A stretch of 64,000 nucleotides of DNA from Celeribacter marinus (lineage in GTDB: Bacteria; Pseudomonadota; Alphaproteobacteria; Rhodobacterales; Rhodobacteraceae): NCBI RefSeq assembly GCF_001308265.1, contig NZ_CP012023.1, positions 2,184,932 through 2,248,931 of the forward strand, in the 5' to 3' direction. The notes under the pieces are model-generated. The model was not told the origin of the DNA. It did not search any database and saw nothing but the letters and a program-made list of their open reading frames with translations. Positions 26,057-35,078 of this stretch are shown here, piece after piece. Made by a program: the position numbers and the translations under genes. Each line of letters begins with the position of its first letter. Position 1 is the stretch's first letter.

Positions 26057-26896
26057 ATGAAATTCTCCACTACTGCCCACTATATTGCGCCTGCGGACCT
26101 CACCGTTGCCGTAAATGCCGCGATTGCACTTGAGCGCCCATTATTGGTTAAGGGCGAGCCTGGAACAGGCAAAACCGAACTGGCGCGACAAGTGGCCCAA
26201 TCGCTTGGCATGCAGATGGTCGAATGGTCGATCAAGTCGACAACCCGCGCCCAGCAGGGCCTTTATGATTATGATGCCGTGTCGCGTTTGCGCGATAGCC
26301 AGTTGGGCGATCCACGGGTTGAAGATGTGTCCAACTACATCCGCAAGGGCAAGCTATGGCAGGCGTTCGAGAGTGACGAGCGGGTTGTGTTGCTGATCGA
26401 TGAGATCGACAAAGCCGACATCGAGTTTCCCAACGATCTGTTACAAGAACTCGATAAGATGGAGTTTCACGTCTACGAGACGGGCGAAATGGTCCGCGCC
26501 AAACATCGTCCCGTGATCATCATCACCTCCAACAACGAGAAAGAATTGCCAGATGCGTTTTTGCGCCGCTGTTTCTTTCACTACATCCGCTTTCCTGACG
26601 AGGCGGTGATGCGTCAGATCGTCGATGTGCATTTCCCCCAGATCAAGGAACGGCTCTTGGCCACCGCCCTTACCCAGTTCTATGAGATCCGTGACACCCA
26701 AGGACTTAAGAAAAAGCCATCGACCTCCGAAGTGCTCGACTGGCTTAAACTGTTGTTGGCCGAGGATCTCACCCCCGAAGATCTCAAACGTGACGGGGTG
26801 AATGCCCTGCCCAAACTGCACGGTGCGCTGCTCAAGAACGAACAGGACGTTTCTTTGTTCGAGCGCCTTGCCTTTATGGCGCGGGGGCAAAGGTGA
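26057..26896 (+). CDS. MoxR-family AAA+ ATPase
   Basis: A 279-residue AAA+ protein. Walker A is GEPGTGKT at 33-40, Walker B VVLLIDEIDKA near 114-124 and sensor 1 is in VIIITSNNEKELPDAFLRRC. MoxR ATPases act as chaperones that insert metals or assemble complexes together with a VWA-domain partner. Here a CoxE-like VWA protein lies at 29704-30888, with an AEC transporter, a lipoprotein and a small membrane protein in between. The pair is typical of many Proteobacteria, but the client protein is unknown. Confidence 0.93.
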   Translation: MKFSTTAHYIAPADLTVAVNAAIALERPLLVKGEPGTGKTELARQVAQSLGMQMVEWSIKSTTRAQQGLYDYDAVSRLRDSQLGDPRVEDVSNYIRKGKLWQAFESDERVVLLIDEIDKADIEFPNDLLQELDKMEFHVYETGEMVRAKHRPVIIITSNNEKELPDAFLRRCFFHYIRFPDEAVMRQIVDVHFPQIKERLLATALTQFYEIRDTQGLKKKPSTSEVLDWLKLLLAEDLTPEDLKRDGVNALPKLHGALLKNEQDVSLFERLAFMARGQR

Positions 26897-27054
26897 TCTG
26901 CACAGCCCTTGATCACAATTGTTCACGGTGCGGTGGATGACACGGGCGTAGCATAGGTCTACCAAATAACAAACGATGGTAACGAGACAGCCCGCGACCG
27001 ATAGTGCGGGATCGGCCCCAAGAGCCCCTGTATCAAATATGCGCGGAACACCTG

Positions 27055-27960
27055 ATGCTTCATGTTCTCACTCACGACATTCTACCCGTGTTCTCCATGT
27101 TGGCTCTCGGGTTTGTGTTGGGGCGGCTGGGTAAGGTCAGTTTTGATGAGGCGCGCACGGTCAATCGTGTCGCCTTTATCGTGCTGCAACCTGCGTTGAT
27201 CTTTCCGCTCATGGCCACACTGTCTATTGCGCAATTCGAACTGCGCACCATGGCCCTGTATGCCCTATGCCAAGCGGTATTATTCATTATCGGCTACCTT
27301 GTTGCGCGCCATGTGTTCAAACGCGACCACCTCGAGGCGTGGCTGTTGGGGATGGCGGTTATTTTCGTCAACTCGCTTTTGTATATCCTGCCCATATCGG
27401 TCTTGATCTATGGCGAAGGTGGCGCGACCCTACCCATCACGGCGATTGTGGCATGGGACACCGCGTTTTCCTTTGCGTTTTTCATTATCACAACGGATGT
27501 GATGGCGGGTGGGACGTCTGCCATTGCCTCGGCCAAACGCGTGGCCCTCAATCCTGTGCTTTTGGCCATCGTGATCGGGATCGCGGTGAATGTCTCGGGG
27601 ATGGGAGTGCCAACCCCTCTGCTCACCGCGATGCATTTCGCGGGGCCGGCCGCTGCCCCGCTCACCTTGTTCGCGCTTGGGGTGATCCTGTCAGGGCATT
27701 CCGTTATTCCCTCTCCCACGGTGGCGGGCATATCGGCGCTCAAACTCATAGGTTTTCCCGCCTTGGTCTTTGGCGCACTGAGCGTCTTTCCCACACAGTC
27801 GGATCAATGGCACACGCTCTATGTGCTTGGGGCTGCGGGACCATCGGGGGCGATGGCCTTTTCTCTGGCCATGATCCACGGCATTCGCACCGATGCGATT
27901 GCGCCCGTGATCATCTGGACCTCGATCCTGTCCCTCTTCTCCCTCGCAGTTCTGGCCTAA
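27055..27960 (+). CDS. AEC-family (auxin efflux carrier type) membrane transporter
   Basis: A 301-residue inner-membrane protein with about ten transmembrane segments in two inverted halves, starting MLHVLTHDILPVFSMLALGFVLG. It shows SLLYILPISVLIYG and VGALSVFP-like hydrophobic stretches, and the end is AAGPSGAMAFSLAMIHG. Members export or import organic anions such as malate. It begins at the ATG at 27055; the frame upstream reaches 27004 without family features. Whether it is co-transcribed with the MoxR gene 158 nt upstream is unclear. Confidence 0.88.
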   Translation: MLHVLTHDILPVFSMLALGFVLGRLGKVSFDEARTVNRVAFIVLQPALIFPLMATLSIAQFELRTMALYALCQAVLFIIGYLVARHVFKRDHLEAWLLGMAVIFVNSLLYILPISVLIYGEGGATLPITAIVAWDTAFSFAFFIITTDVMAGGTSAIASAKRVALNPVLLAIVIGIAVNVSGMGVPTPLLTAMHFAGPAAAPLTLFALGVILSGHSVIPSPTVAGISALKLIGFPALVFGALSVFPTQSDQWHTLYVLGAAGPSGAMAFSLAMIHGIRTDAIAPVIIWTSILSLFSLAVLA

Positions 27961-27982
27961 GGATGCGGCATTTGGCGTCTTG

Positions 27983-28010
27983 AACCTGCTGGTCTTTGCC
28001 CTTGCAGGTT
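27983..28010 (+). terminator. Weak stem-loop after the AEC transporter gene
   Basis: Arms AACCTGC and GCAGGTT enclose 14 bases, 23 nt after the stop and followed by TCT. It may be a weak terminator or only a mRNA-protecting hairpin. Confidence 0.35.
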
Positions 28011-28055
28011 TCTACACTCCCTCAACGCTGCCGCAATTCCCCAACGAGGCCGAGC

Positions 28056-29462
28056 ATGTCCCGATTGTCCACACTCACGCCTCCCCGCCATAGCGCCTAC
28101 CGTGCCATTGGCGCGGGCCTTATGGCTCTGATCCTCGTGGGGTGTGGTGCGCCGGAGATGCGCCCCCAGCGCGATCAAGCCGTGAGCACACCCCTGCAGG
28201 TGAGCGCCGTTCACTCTGATTTGCCGCCGATGAAACGTTTCAACACCGCGCCTGTGACTGCACCCACCCGCTCAAATGTCCAAATGGCCCAAGATTTCAT
28301 GGACCTGTCCTTTCGCTTGGAAACCGGTGCCACGCTGCCGGTATTCTCACGCTTTGAGGGACCACTGTCGGTCCGCGTCACTGGCGCGCAAGTCCCCCCG
28401 TCCCTTATCGCCGATTTAGGCGACTTGCTTGAGCGTCTCAAACGCGAAGCGGGGCTTGGCATCACATTGGTTGCTCGCACATCACCCGCCGCGATCACGA
28501 TCGAACTGGTCCCTGCTGCGGCATTTCGCAGACGTGCGCCAAACACCGCGTGCATCGCCGCCCCCAATGTCTCGAGTTGGGCCGAATTTCGCACGGCCCG
28601 TCACGTGAGTTGGACCACGGTGACCACCCGCACACGTGCCGCGATATTCATCCCGACGGGCGGAGCACCACAAGAGATCCGCGACTGCCTCCACGAGGAA
28701 CTGGCACAAGCACTCGGCCCGCTCAACGATCTGTTCCGCCTGCCCGATAGCGTGTTCAACGATGACAACTTTCATTCCGTTCTCACGGGCTTTGACATGT
28801 TGATGCTGCGGGCCACCTATGCGCCTGAACTGCGCTCAGGATTGACGCGCGCACAGGTTGCCGCCCTAATCACGCCCTTGCTCGACCGCCTCAACCCCTC
28901 GGGGCGCAGTGGCGGATTGGCCCGCTTGGATGACACGCCTGGCGACTGGATTACCCATATTACCCGTGCGATGGACGGCGGCGCGCTTTCATCGCGGCGT
29001 ACCGCAGCCGCACGCGCCATGCTCATCGCGCAAAACCGTGGGTGGCGTGACACCCGCGCCGGGCTGTCCTACTACCTGTTTGGTCGCCTACAACAAGGAC
29101 AAGACACGACGGCGGCGCGCACCGCATTGGCGCAAGCGCGCAGTCTCTTTGCAGGCACGTCACTCACTGAGGTTGCCGCCGCACATGCGACCTTGCAACT
29201 GGCCGCCGTCGACCTTGTTCGGGGTGACTATCCAACCGCGCTCGCACAGCTTGACCCCGCCATCGCCACCGCAACCCGTGCTCAAAACGCCGCTCTGCTG
29301 TCATCCTTGATGCTGACCAAGGCCGAGCTACTTTCACGCATGGGCAGAGCGGGCGAAGCGCGCGCCGTGCGGCTCGACAGTTTGGGATGGGCGCGCTATG
29401 GGTTCGGATCAGATCGTGACGTGAACGCGCACATCGCAGAAATTCAGGCCCTCGCCAGATAA
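28056..29462 (+). CDS. DUF2927-domain lipoprotein
   Basis: A 468-residue exported lipoprotein. The signal sequence ends in the lipobox LVGC (GLMALILVGCGAPEM), so the mature protein is anchored by Cys in a membrane. The middle holds the DUF2927 region, with IRDCLHEELAQALGPLNDLFRLPDSVFNDDNFH, whose HEE and late His resemble a metallopeptidase-like site. The C-terminal part from about 340 is helical and TPR-like (YYLFGRLQQGQDTTAARTALAQA). The ATG at 28056 has GAGG before it. No enzymatic role is proven for the family as far as I know. Confidence 0.85.
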   Translation: MSRLSTLTPPRHSAYRAIGAGLMALILVGCGAPEMRPQRDQAVSTPLQVSAVHSDLPPMKRFNTAPVTAPTRSNVQMAQDFMDLSFRLETGATLPVFSRFEGPLSVRVTGAQVPPSLIADLGDLLERLKREAGLGITLVARTSPAAITIELVPAAAFRRRAPNTACIAAPNVSSWAEFRTARHVSWTTVTTRTRAAIFIPTGGAPQEIRDCLHEELAQALGPLNDLFRLPDSVFNDDNFHSVLTGFDMLMLRATYAPELRSGLTRAQVAALITPLLDRLNPSGRSGGLARLDDTPGDWITHITRAMDGGALSSRRTAAARAMLIAQNRGWRDTRAGLSYYLFGRLQQGQDTTAARTALAQARSLFAGTSLTEVAAAHATLQLAAVDLVRGDYPTALAQLDPAIATATRAQNAALLSSLMLTKAELLSRMGRAGEARAVRLDSLGWARYGFGSDRDVNAHIAEIQALAR

Positions 29463-29527
29463 CACGAGATTCACACGCGCATATACTTTGGCGCGATGGA
29501 CAAACCCCGCTCAATAAGGAGCTAGAT

Positions 29528-29692
29528 ATGATCGTCATCGTTCTTTCCATCATCGGCGTAATTGTGGGGTGGCGCACTGCCACCAAACGCAAAGGCGACC
29601 TTATGGACAAACTGCAATATGGGGCAGCGTATTTTCTGGCCTTTGCCGTTGCGGGCGTGATCATCACCGTGATCGTCGACCGCTTTATCTAG
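29528..29692 (+). CDS. Small two-helix membrane protein
   Basis: A 54-residue protein with a perfect ribosome site (AAGGAG) 8 nt before the ATG. It has two hydrophobic segments, IVIVLSIIGVIVGW and FLAFAVAGVIITVIV, separated by a basic loop (TATKRKGDLMDKLQ). Its stop lies 11 nt before the VWA gene, so it is surely in the same transcript. Similar small proteins sit next to MoxR/VWA genes in other Rhodobacterales, as I recall. It might anchor or accompany the MoxR-VWA system. Confidence 0.8.
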   Translation: MIVIVLSIIGVIVGWRTATKRKGDLMDKLQYGAAYFLAFAVAGVIITVIVDRFI

Positions 29693-29703
29693 AGCAACGC
29701 GCA

Positions 29704-30888
29704 ATGTTCCTGCCGTTTTTCGAGCGCTTGCGGCGCGAAGGCGTCCCTGTGAGCTTACGCGAATACCTTGCGTTTCTTGAAGGGATGCAGGCGGGACTTG
29801 TCACCTATGACCTTGATGGCGTCTATTATTTCGCCCGCGCAGCTATGGTCAAGGACGAGCGCAATCTCGACAAGTTTGACCGCGCTTTTTCTGCTTCTTT
29901 TGAGGGGCTTGAGGGACTAAGCTCTAGTGATGTCCTAAGTGCGCTTGATCTGCCTGAGGACTGGTTGCGCCGTGAGGCGGAAAAGTTTCTGTCGCCCGAG
30001 GAGCTTGACGAGATCGAGCGCTTGGGCGGGTTCGATAAGCTCATGGAGACCCTCAAACAGCGCCTCAATGAGCAAAAAGAGCGCCACCAAGGTGGCAACA
30101 AATGGATCGGCACCGGCGGCACATCACCGTTTGGCGCCTACGGGTCCAACCTCGAGGGCGTGCGCATCGGCCAAGACCGTTCGCGCCACGGCCGCGCGGT
30201 CAAAGTCTGGGACAAACGTGACTTTAAAAACCTCGATGACACCGTAGAGCTGGGCACCCGCAACATCAAAGTGGCGATGAAACGTCTGCGCAAATGGGCG
30301 CGTGACGGCGCACATGAGGAATTGGACCTTGATGGCACAATCCGCGCCACCGCCGAACACGGATACCTCGACGTCAAAACCCGCCCCGAGCGGCGCAATG
30401 CGGTCAAAGTGCTGATGTTCTTTGATATCGGCGGCTCCATGGACGGGCACATAAAAATCGTCGAGGAGCTGTTTTCAGCCGCCCGCACAGAGTTCAAACA
30501 CCTCGAATACTACTACTTTCACAACTGCCTGTATGAGGGGGTGTGGCGCGACAATGCACGGCGATGGGAGGCGCAAATCCCCACCCGCGAAGTGTTCAAT
30601 ACGTTCGGAAAAGACTACAAAGTGATCTTTGTCGGAGACGCCTCAATGAGCCCCTATGAGATCGCCATGCGCGGTGGCGCCAACGAGCATTGGAACGAGG
30701 AGGAAGGCGCACTATGGCTGGCGCGTGCGCGCGAGACATGGCCCGACCATCTGTGGCTCAACCCCGTCCCCGAACATCACTGGGGCTACACACAGTCCAT
30801 CGCCATGATCCGTGATATTTTTGAGGACCGCATGGTGCCAATGACCCTTGAAGGACTAGAACGCGGGTTTAAAATGCTTGGGAAATAG
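29704..30888 (+). CDS. VWA-domain protein, CoxE-like partner of MoxR
   Basis: A 394-residue soluble protein. The N-terminal half is helical and charged (RREGVPVSLREYLAFLEGMQAG, later GGFDKLMETLKQRLNEQKER). The C-terminal half is a von Willebrand A domain with the metal-binding motif DIGGSMDGH, followed by YYYFHNCLYEGVW and VGDASMSPYEI. The ATG at 29704 sits right after the small membrane protein gene. VWA proteins of this kind work with MoxR ATPases, here encoded 2.8 kb upstream on the same strand. Confidence 0.92.
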   Translation: MFLPFFERLRREGVPVSLREYLAFLEGMQAGLVTYDLDGVYYFARAAMVKDERNLDKFDRAFSASFEGLEGLSSSDVLSALDLPEDWLRREAEKFLSPEELDEIERLGGFDKLMETLKQRLNEQKERHQGGNKWIGTGGTSPFGAYGSNLEGVRIGQDRSRHGRAVKVWDKRDFKNLDDTVELGTRNIKVAMKRLRKWARDGAHEELDLDGTIRATAEHGYLDVKTRPERRNAVKVLMFFDIGGSMDGHIKIVEELFSAARTEFKHLEYYYFHNCLYEGVWRDNARRWEAQIPTREVFNTFGKDYKVIFVGDASMSPYEIAMRGGANEHWNEEEGALWLARARETWPDHLWLNPVPEHHWGYTQSIAMIRDIFEDRMVPMTLEGLERGFKMLGK

Positions 30889-30948
30889 CATTTAATGCGA
30901 TGCAACACCGCCCCGCTCACGCCAGCTTTATATGAGATAGCCAAAATC

Positions 30949-31323
30949 ATGATTGCACATATCAAACGCCTTTGGGCCGCAGCCCCGCTTGCCACCGCCG
31001 CTGTGTTCGCAGCGTCCGTATTGGCGTTGTTTTTTGTGATCCGCTTGAGTGTTGCCATGGTGTTGTGGGGCAATAGTGACCACCACGAAAAAGAGATCGA
31101 GGCGTGGATGACCCCCGGGTTCATTTCCCATGCGTTCAAAGTCCCGCGTGAGATCATTCTGGACGCCGTGGACGCGCCTGTGCCGCCCCCTGCGGGGCGT
31201 ATGAACCTCGATGAGATCGCCGACTACCGTGGCGTTCCTGTCACCACGCTTTTGGACGCTGCGCGCAGTGCTGTCGACGGTTTTCATGCCGCCCGCACAG
31301 ACGGGGCGGCGAATGACCGATAG
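30949..31323 (+). CDS. Hypothetical single-pass membrane protein
   Basis: A 124-residue protein with one transmembrane helix near the N-terminus (AVFAASVLALFFVIRLSVAMVLW) and a charged C-terminal part containing EIEAWMTPGFISHAFKVPREIIL and LDEIADYRGVPVTTLLDAAR. The start is chosen at the ATG at 30949; a longer version from 30895 is possible. Its stop overlaps the DedA gene start by 11 nt, so the two are coupled. I know of no function; the pairing with DedA suggests a membrane-maintenance role. Confidence 0.7.
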   Translation: MIAHIKRLWAAAPLATAAVFAASVLALFFVIRLSVAMVLWGNSDHHEKEIEAWMTPGFISHAFKVPREIILDAVDAPVPPPAGRMNLDEIADYRGVPVTTLLDAARSAVDGFHAARTDGAANDR

Positions 31324-31921
31324 CATATTTGACGCCGTCATCGCTTATGGCATTTGGGGCGTCATGCTCTCCTCGTTCCTGTCGTGTCTGTTGATCCCGA
31401 TCCCGACCTCGTTGATGATGTTGGCCGCGGGCGCTTTGGCCGCATCTGGTGATCTGGACCTTGCGCCCCTTATTGCGGCGACATTTCTTGGCGCTGTTAT
31501 GGGCGATCAAACGGGGTTCTTTATAGGACGGACCGGCGGCGCGCGGGTTCTGGCGCGTTTGGGTGCGCGCTCACCCGCACGCAAAGCGGTGATTGCGCGC
31601 GCTGAGGCGTTGGTCGAAAGACGTGGCGGTGTTGGTGTGTTTTTCTCGACATGGGCGGTGGCCCCACTTGGCCCTTACGTGAACATTGCCGCAGGTGCCG
31701 CGCGTTTGCCATGGATCCGCTTTACCGTGGCGGACATTATGGGCGAGCTGATTTGGGTGAACGTCTACGTCTGGACGGGGTATATCTTTGCGAGCAACAT
31801 CACCGAAGTCAGTACGTTAATGTCGGATGTGATCGGTCTATTGGTGGCAACCGTTGTTGCCGCAGTTGCACTTTACTGGGCCAAGGGTGTGCTAAAGGCG
31901 CAAAAAAACAAGCGCGGCTAA
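31313..31921 (+). CDS. DedA-family membrane protein
   Basis: A 202-residue inner-membrane protein. It shows the DedA features LLIPIPTSLMMLAAGALA, FLGAVMGDQTGFFIGRTGGARVL, and the second-half motif FSTWAVAPLGPYVNIAAGAARLPWIRFTVADIMGE with its conserved Gly and Pro. DedA proteins flip or move lipid carriers such as undecaprenyl phosphate or phospholipids. The start lies inside the preceding gene. It is the last member of the run before the M48 protease gene. Confidence 0.88.
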   Translation: MTDSIFDAVIAYGIWGVMLSSFLSCLLIPIPTSLMMLAAGALAASGDLDLAPLIAATFLGAVMGDQTGFFIGRTGGARVLARLGARSPARKAVIARAEALVERRGGVGVFFSTWAVAPLGPYVNIAAGAARLPWIRFTVADIMGELIWVNVYVWTGYIFASNITEVSTLMSDVIGLLVATVVAAVALYWAKGVLKAQKNKRG

Positions 31922-31964
31922 ATCACCCCTTTTCACAGCGCCCCCGCGCCCCCATATTCAACCC

Positions 31965-32648
31965 ATGTTGAAGTTCACGCCCATCCTTTTGGCCGTTGTG
32001 TATGCGCTCGTCATGTACCGGTTTTCGGTCTGGCGCACCACGCGCGAGTTAAACGAGAAATCTGCCGAACTGGCGGACGCTCAATTGCGACCCGTGTTTG
32101 CACGTTTGGCAACGGCGCTCGATCTGCCAAAGGTCAAGGTGCATCTTTATGACATCGAGCCTGTCAACGGTTTGGCGGCGCCTGATGGGCGGGTGTTCAT
32201 TACGCGCGGGTTTTATCAAAAATTCCGTCAGGGCGAAATCACAGCCGAGGAAATGGCCTCTGTCATTGCCCATGAGTTGGGTCATGTCGCCTTGGGCCAT
32301 TCACGCCGCCGCATGATCGACTTTTCGGGTCAAAATGCGATCCGCACCGCGTTGGCTATGGTTTTGGGACGGTTTTTACCCGGTATAGGCACCTATATCG
32401 CCAATGCTGTCGGATCCCTGTTGGCCGCGCGCCTGTCACGCCAAGATGAATATGAGGCGGACGCCTATGCCTCCGCGTTGATGGTCAAAGCCGGATTTGG
32501 CACCGCGCCACAAAAGTCTCTGTTTGTGAAACTGAACACCCTGACGGGGGCCGGCGGGGCCAAACGACCCGAATGGTTCACAAGCCACCCCAAATCAGAA
32601 GACCGCATAAAAGCGATAGAAGCCAATGAGGCCAAATGGGGCGTCTAG
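31965..32648 (+). CDS. M48-family membrane metalloprotease
   Basis: A 227-residue protein with one N-terminal membrane helix (FTPILLAVVYALVMY). The catalytic zinc motif HELGH is at 103-107 and the third ligand Glu lies in RQDEYEADAYAS near 163. This is the short HtpX/Oma1-like form. It would cleave misfolded membrane or periplasmic proteins, depending on topology. Its end overlaps the convergent PIN gene by 4 nt. Confidence 0.92.
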   Translation: MLKFTPILLAVVYALVMYRFSVWRTTRELNEKSAELADAQLRPVFARLATALDLPKVKVHLYDIEPVNGLAAPDGRVFITRGFYQKFRQGEITAEEMASVIAHELGHVALGHSRRRMIDFSGQNAIRTALAMVLGRFLPGIGTYIANAVGSLLAARLSRQDEYEADAYASALMVKAGFGTAPQKSLFVKLNTLTGAGGAKRPEWFTSHPKSEDRIKAIEANEAKWGV

Positions 32649-33187
32649 GCGGTTAGCGCCTTGCCCAGTTTTGGCAAACGCGCCTTTTTGAGCAAAGCAC
32701 GCATGTCCCACGGCTGACCCGAAAGACGCTCCGCCGTTTGGCGTACCTGCTCGACAGCCTGCGCCACATCCTCGGGGTGATGACTCCAGATTTCCCACAA
32801 GAATCCGTCCGGATCGCGGCGCTCTACGCCCTCTTCGGCAAGGACATGTCGGGGGAAATCTTTGGCATTCATGGTCAACAGAATGTCCGCACTGCCCTTA
32901 ATGGCTGCGGCTAAAACGTGAATATCATTCTCGTCGCTCAGATAAAGACCGCGCTCCAACCCCTCATATTGCGAGACGGAGGACGCGGGCCACGCGGCGC
33001 GAACAAGTGCCACTTCACCACGCGCTTGCGCCTCGCCCGTGGGGCCAATTTTACGGGCGGCACGCGCCCATTCTTCCAAAATACGGTCCGACCAAAGGGG
33101 GGTAAAATGCCCTTTGGCCGCAACCGATAACAACACTTCGCGCATCACCGTGGGGTAAAGCACACAAGCGTCAAGCAGCACTTTCAC
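32645..33187 (-). CDS. PIN-domain protein (ribonuclease fold)
   Basis: A 180-residue protein. The PIN nuclease fold is visible from VLLDACVLYPTVMREVLL, with the first catalytic Asp, to SDENDIHVLAAAIKGSADILLTMNAKDFP, with further acidic residues. Many PIN proteins are toxins of type II toxin-antitoxin pairs, but no antitoxin-like gene lies beside it. Instead its start overlaps the methyltransferase gene by 4 nt, so it is coupled to an RNA-modifying enzyme. It resembles the Rhodobacterales RSP_2648-like PIN proteins I recall. Confidence 0.85.
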   Translation of the reverse strand: MKVLLDACVLYPTVMREVLLSVAAKGHFTPLWSDRILEEWARAARKIGPTGEAQARGEVALVRAAWPASSVSQYEGLERGLYLSDENDIHVLAAAIKGSADILLTMNAKDFPRHVLAEEGVERRDPDGFLWEIWSHHPEDVAQAVEQVRQTAERLSGQPWDMRALLKKARLPKLGKALTA

Positions 33188-34389
33188 GGCATCAGCCGGT
33201 AGAACAACGCCTTGAGATAGCCACTTTCGGCCAGTTGCGGCATCAGCGGATGATCGGCACCGGCAAACCCCGTGTGGATCAGTTGTGCAGAGCGCGCCGC
33301 GCGACCGATGCCACGGTTACATGCCCCGCGAAACGTATCGAGATCGGCCGCATGTGAACACGAGCACAGACCAAGATATCCGCCCTCTTTGACCAAAGGT
33401 GCAGCCATCCGCGCCACGCGTTCATAGGCCCGCAGACCCTTTTCCACGGTATTCTTGGACGGCGCAAACGCGGGCGGATCACAGATCACCACGTCAAACA
33501 GCTCACCCTCTTCGCGCAGGGCCGCCATAACGTCAAAGGCATCGCCTTTGCGGGTGACAAACCGATCGGACGCGCCCATCGCATCCGCACCCTGTTCGGC
33601 CAAGGCCAATGCAGATGCGGAACTATCAACCGAGACGGCTTGCGCCGCGCCGCTCGCAAGCGACGCCAAGGCGAAACCACCCACATGTGAGAACACGTCC
33701 AACACGCGCTTGCCGTTGACCAGACGCTGTGTGAACGCTTGGTTCGGGCGCTGGTCGTAGAACAGGCCTGTCTTTTGACCGCCCATGATATCGGCCATGT
33801 AAGTGGCCCCGTTCATCAACACCGGAATTGCGGCGTCGACACTGCCCATGAGAATATCGGTCTTTTCCTCAAGCCCCTCAAGCGAGCGCGCCCGACCTGT
33901 GCCGTTCATCACCACCGTGCGCAGGCCCGCCACTTTAGCAAGGGCGGCGCACAACGGCTCGATCATCACATCGGCCCATGCGGCGTTGGGTTGCACCACT
34001 GCCGTGTCGCCGAAGCGGTCGATCACCACACCCGGTAGGCCATCGGCCTCGGCATGGACCAAACGGTAGAACGGTTGATCAAACATCGTCTCACGGTGGG
34101 CAAGAGCCACGCTCAAGCGGGCTTCGAACCACGTTTGATCAATCACCGCGTCAGGGTCACGGTCAAGAACCCGCGCCACAATGCGCGAATTCGGATTTAC
34201 GGCCACAAGGGCAAGAAACCGGCGTTCTTCATCCTCAAGGCGCGCAATGCTGCCTGCGGGAATTGATTTCGTGCGGCGGTCCATCACCAGTTCGTTGTCA
34301 TACACCCAAGGCGCGCCGTGACGGATCGCACGTGCGTTTGATTTGGGCTTGAGACGAATGGTGGAAAAAGAAGAAGAGGGATGCGTCAT
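33184..34389 (-). CDS. SAM-dependent rRNA methyltransferase, RlmI/PUA type
   Basis: A 401-residue protein. The N-terminal PUA domain covers about residues 10-85 (KPKSNARAIRHGAPWVYDNEL). The Rossmann methyltransferase domain has MGGQKTGLFYDQRPNQ, VLDVFSHVGGFALASLASGA and the catalytic VICDPPAFAPSK near 300. RlmI methylates 23S rRNA cytosine at C5. The Cys-containing CSCSHAAD matches this family's general layout. It is coupled by 4 nt to the PIN gene downstream. Confidence 0.9.
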   Translation of the reverse strand: MTHPSSSFSTIRLKPKSNARAIRHGAPWVYDNELVMDRRTKSIPAGSIARLEDEERRFLALVAVNPNSRIVARVLDRDPDAVIDQTWFEARLSVALAHRETMFDQPFYRLVHAEADGLPGVVIDRFGDTAVVQPNAAWADVMIEPLCAALAKVAGLRTVVMNGTGRARSLEGLEEKTDILMGSVDAAIPVLMNGATYMADIMGGQKTGLFYDQRPNQAFTQRLVNGKRVLDVFSHVGGFALASLASGAAQAVSVDSSASALALAEQGADAMGASDRFVTRKGDAFDVMAALREEGELFDVVICDPPAFAPSKNTVEKGLRAYERVARMAAPLVKEGGYLGLCSCSHAADLDTFRGACNRGIGRAARSAQLIHTGFAGADHPLMPQLAESGYLKALFYRLMP

Positions 34390-34472
34390 GCGTCCCTCTT
34401 ATCTTTGTCTATCGACGTCCGAAAGGGGCAGTCACCCCGTTTGGCTATGTTTCGACAGAATAACTGTCCGAA

Positions 34473-34625
34473 TTAGGCCAGTTTGCCGTTAACAGTCGCT
34501 TTGGCGGCGAAACGTGCGCGCACCCATGTTGCGATTGCTTTGCCCATGTTGCGTGCAGCTTCGGCGCGCAGAGCGTGTGCTTTTTGTTCGATGTCAGCGA
34601 GAGAGACGTATGTGATATTTTCCAT
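34473..34625 (-). CDS. Small RSP_7527-type protein
   Basis: A 50-residue protein starting MENITYVSLADIEQKAHALR and ending in a basic stretch with ATWVRARFAAKATV and NGKLA. AAAGGAT stands 8 nt before the ATG. The sequence resembles the short RSP_7527 family found in Rhodobacterales, from memory. It is alpha-helical and positively charged, with no known function. It is separated from the methyltransferase gene by 83 nt without a strong terminator. Confidence 0.8.
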   Translation of the reverse strand: MENITYVSLADIEQKAHALRAEAARNMGKAIATWVRARFAAKATVNGKLA

Positions 34626-34932
34626 CGGTATAATCCTTTTGGTCCGTTGGTTTCATGTTGGCATCGGGTGGGGCGTCGTTGCGTTGTCTGCTTTGGCGTC
34701 CCGCCGTCTGTCCGTTGAATTCAACATAGGTCACACGTTCTGACACAACCAGTGACAGTTACGAATGCCCGCTATGCGCCTGCAGCATTGCTCTTCACAA
34801 AAACGCAACACTCTTTCTGCGGCGCGGCAAGTCGACAGGCCATCAAACGCGCCCGTAGCACCACTTCGCCGTCCAGACACATGCGACACTTACGCCGTCA
34901 TCGCCCATGGACATTTCAGCGCATTTGCGATA
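34626..34932. other. Intergenic region before edd, no gene seen
   Basis: I see no convincing coding sequence or structured RNA between the RSP_7527-type gene and the two palindromes in front of edd. The stretch should hold the promoters of these divergent genes. Short frames here lack ribosome sites and homologous-looking sequence. Confidence 0.5.
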
Positions 34933-34965
34933 GTTAGCGCTAACAAGGCATGGTTTAGCGCTAAC
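34933..34965 (+). promoter_or_regulatory. Twin LacI-type operators upstream of edd
   Basis: GTTAGCGCTAAC at 34933-34944 is a perfect 12-bp palindrome. A second copy of its core, TTAGCGCTAA, is at 34955-34964. The centres are 21 bp apart, two helical turns. Palindromes with a central CG are typical of LacI-family operators. They lie about 115-145 nt before the edd ATG. No LacI gene is in the window, so the regulator is elsewhere. Confidence 0.65.
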
Positions 34966-35078
34966 GAACCGTGCATAATCGATACGAACAGATACACCGC
35001 GCAACACGCCGCTCTGAGGAGCCGACACGTTGCGCATGACCGCACGCACAGTTTACGCACAACTATAAAGGCCCAGAC

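Noticed and set aside
32645-33187. PIN gene as part of a toxin-antitoxin pair
   Set aside because: No small antitoxin-like gene is adjacent; the gene is coupled to an rRNA methyltransferase instead.
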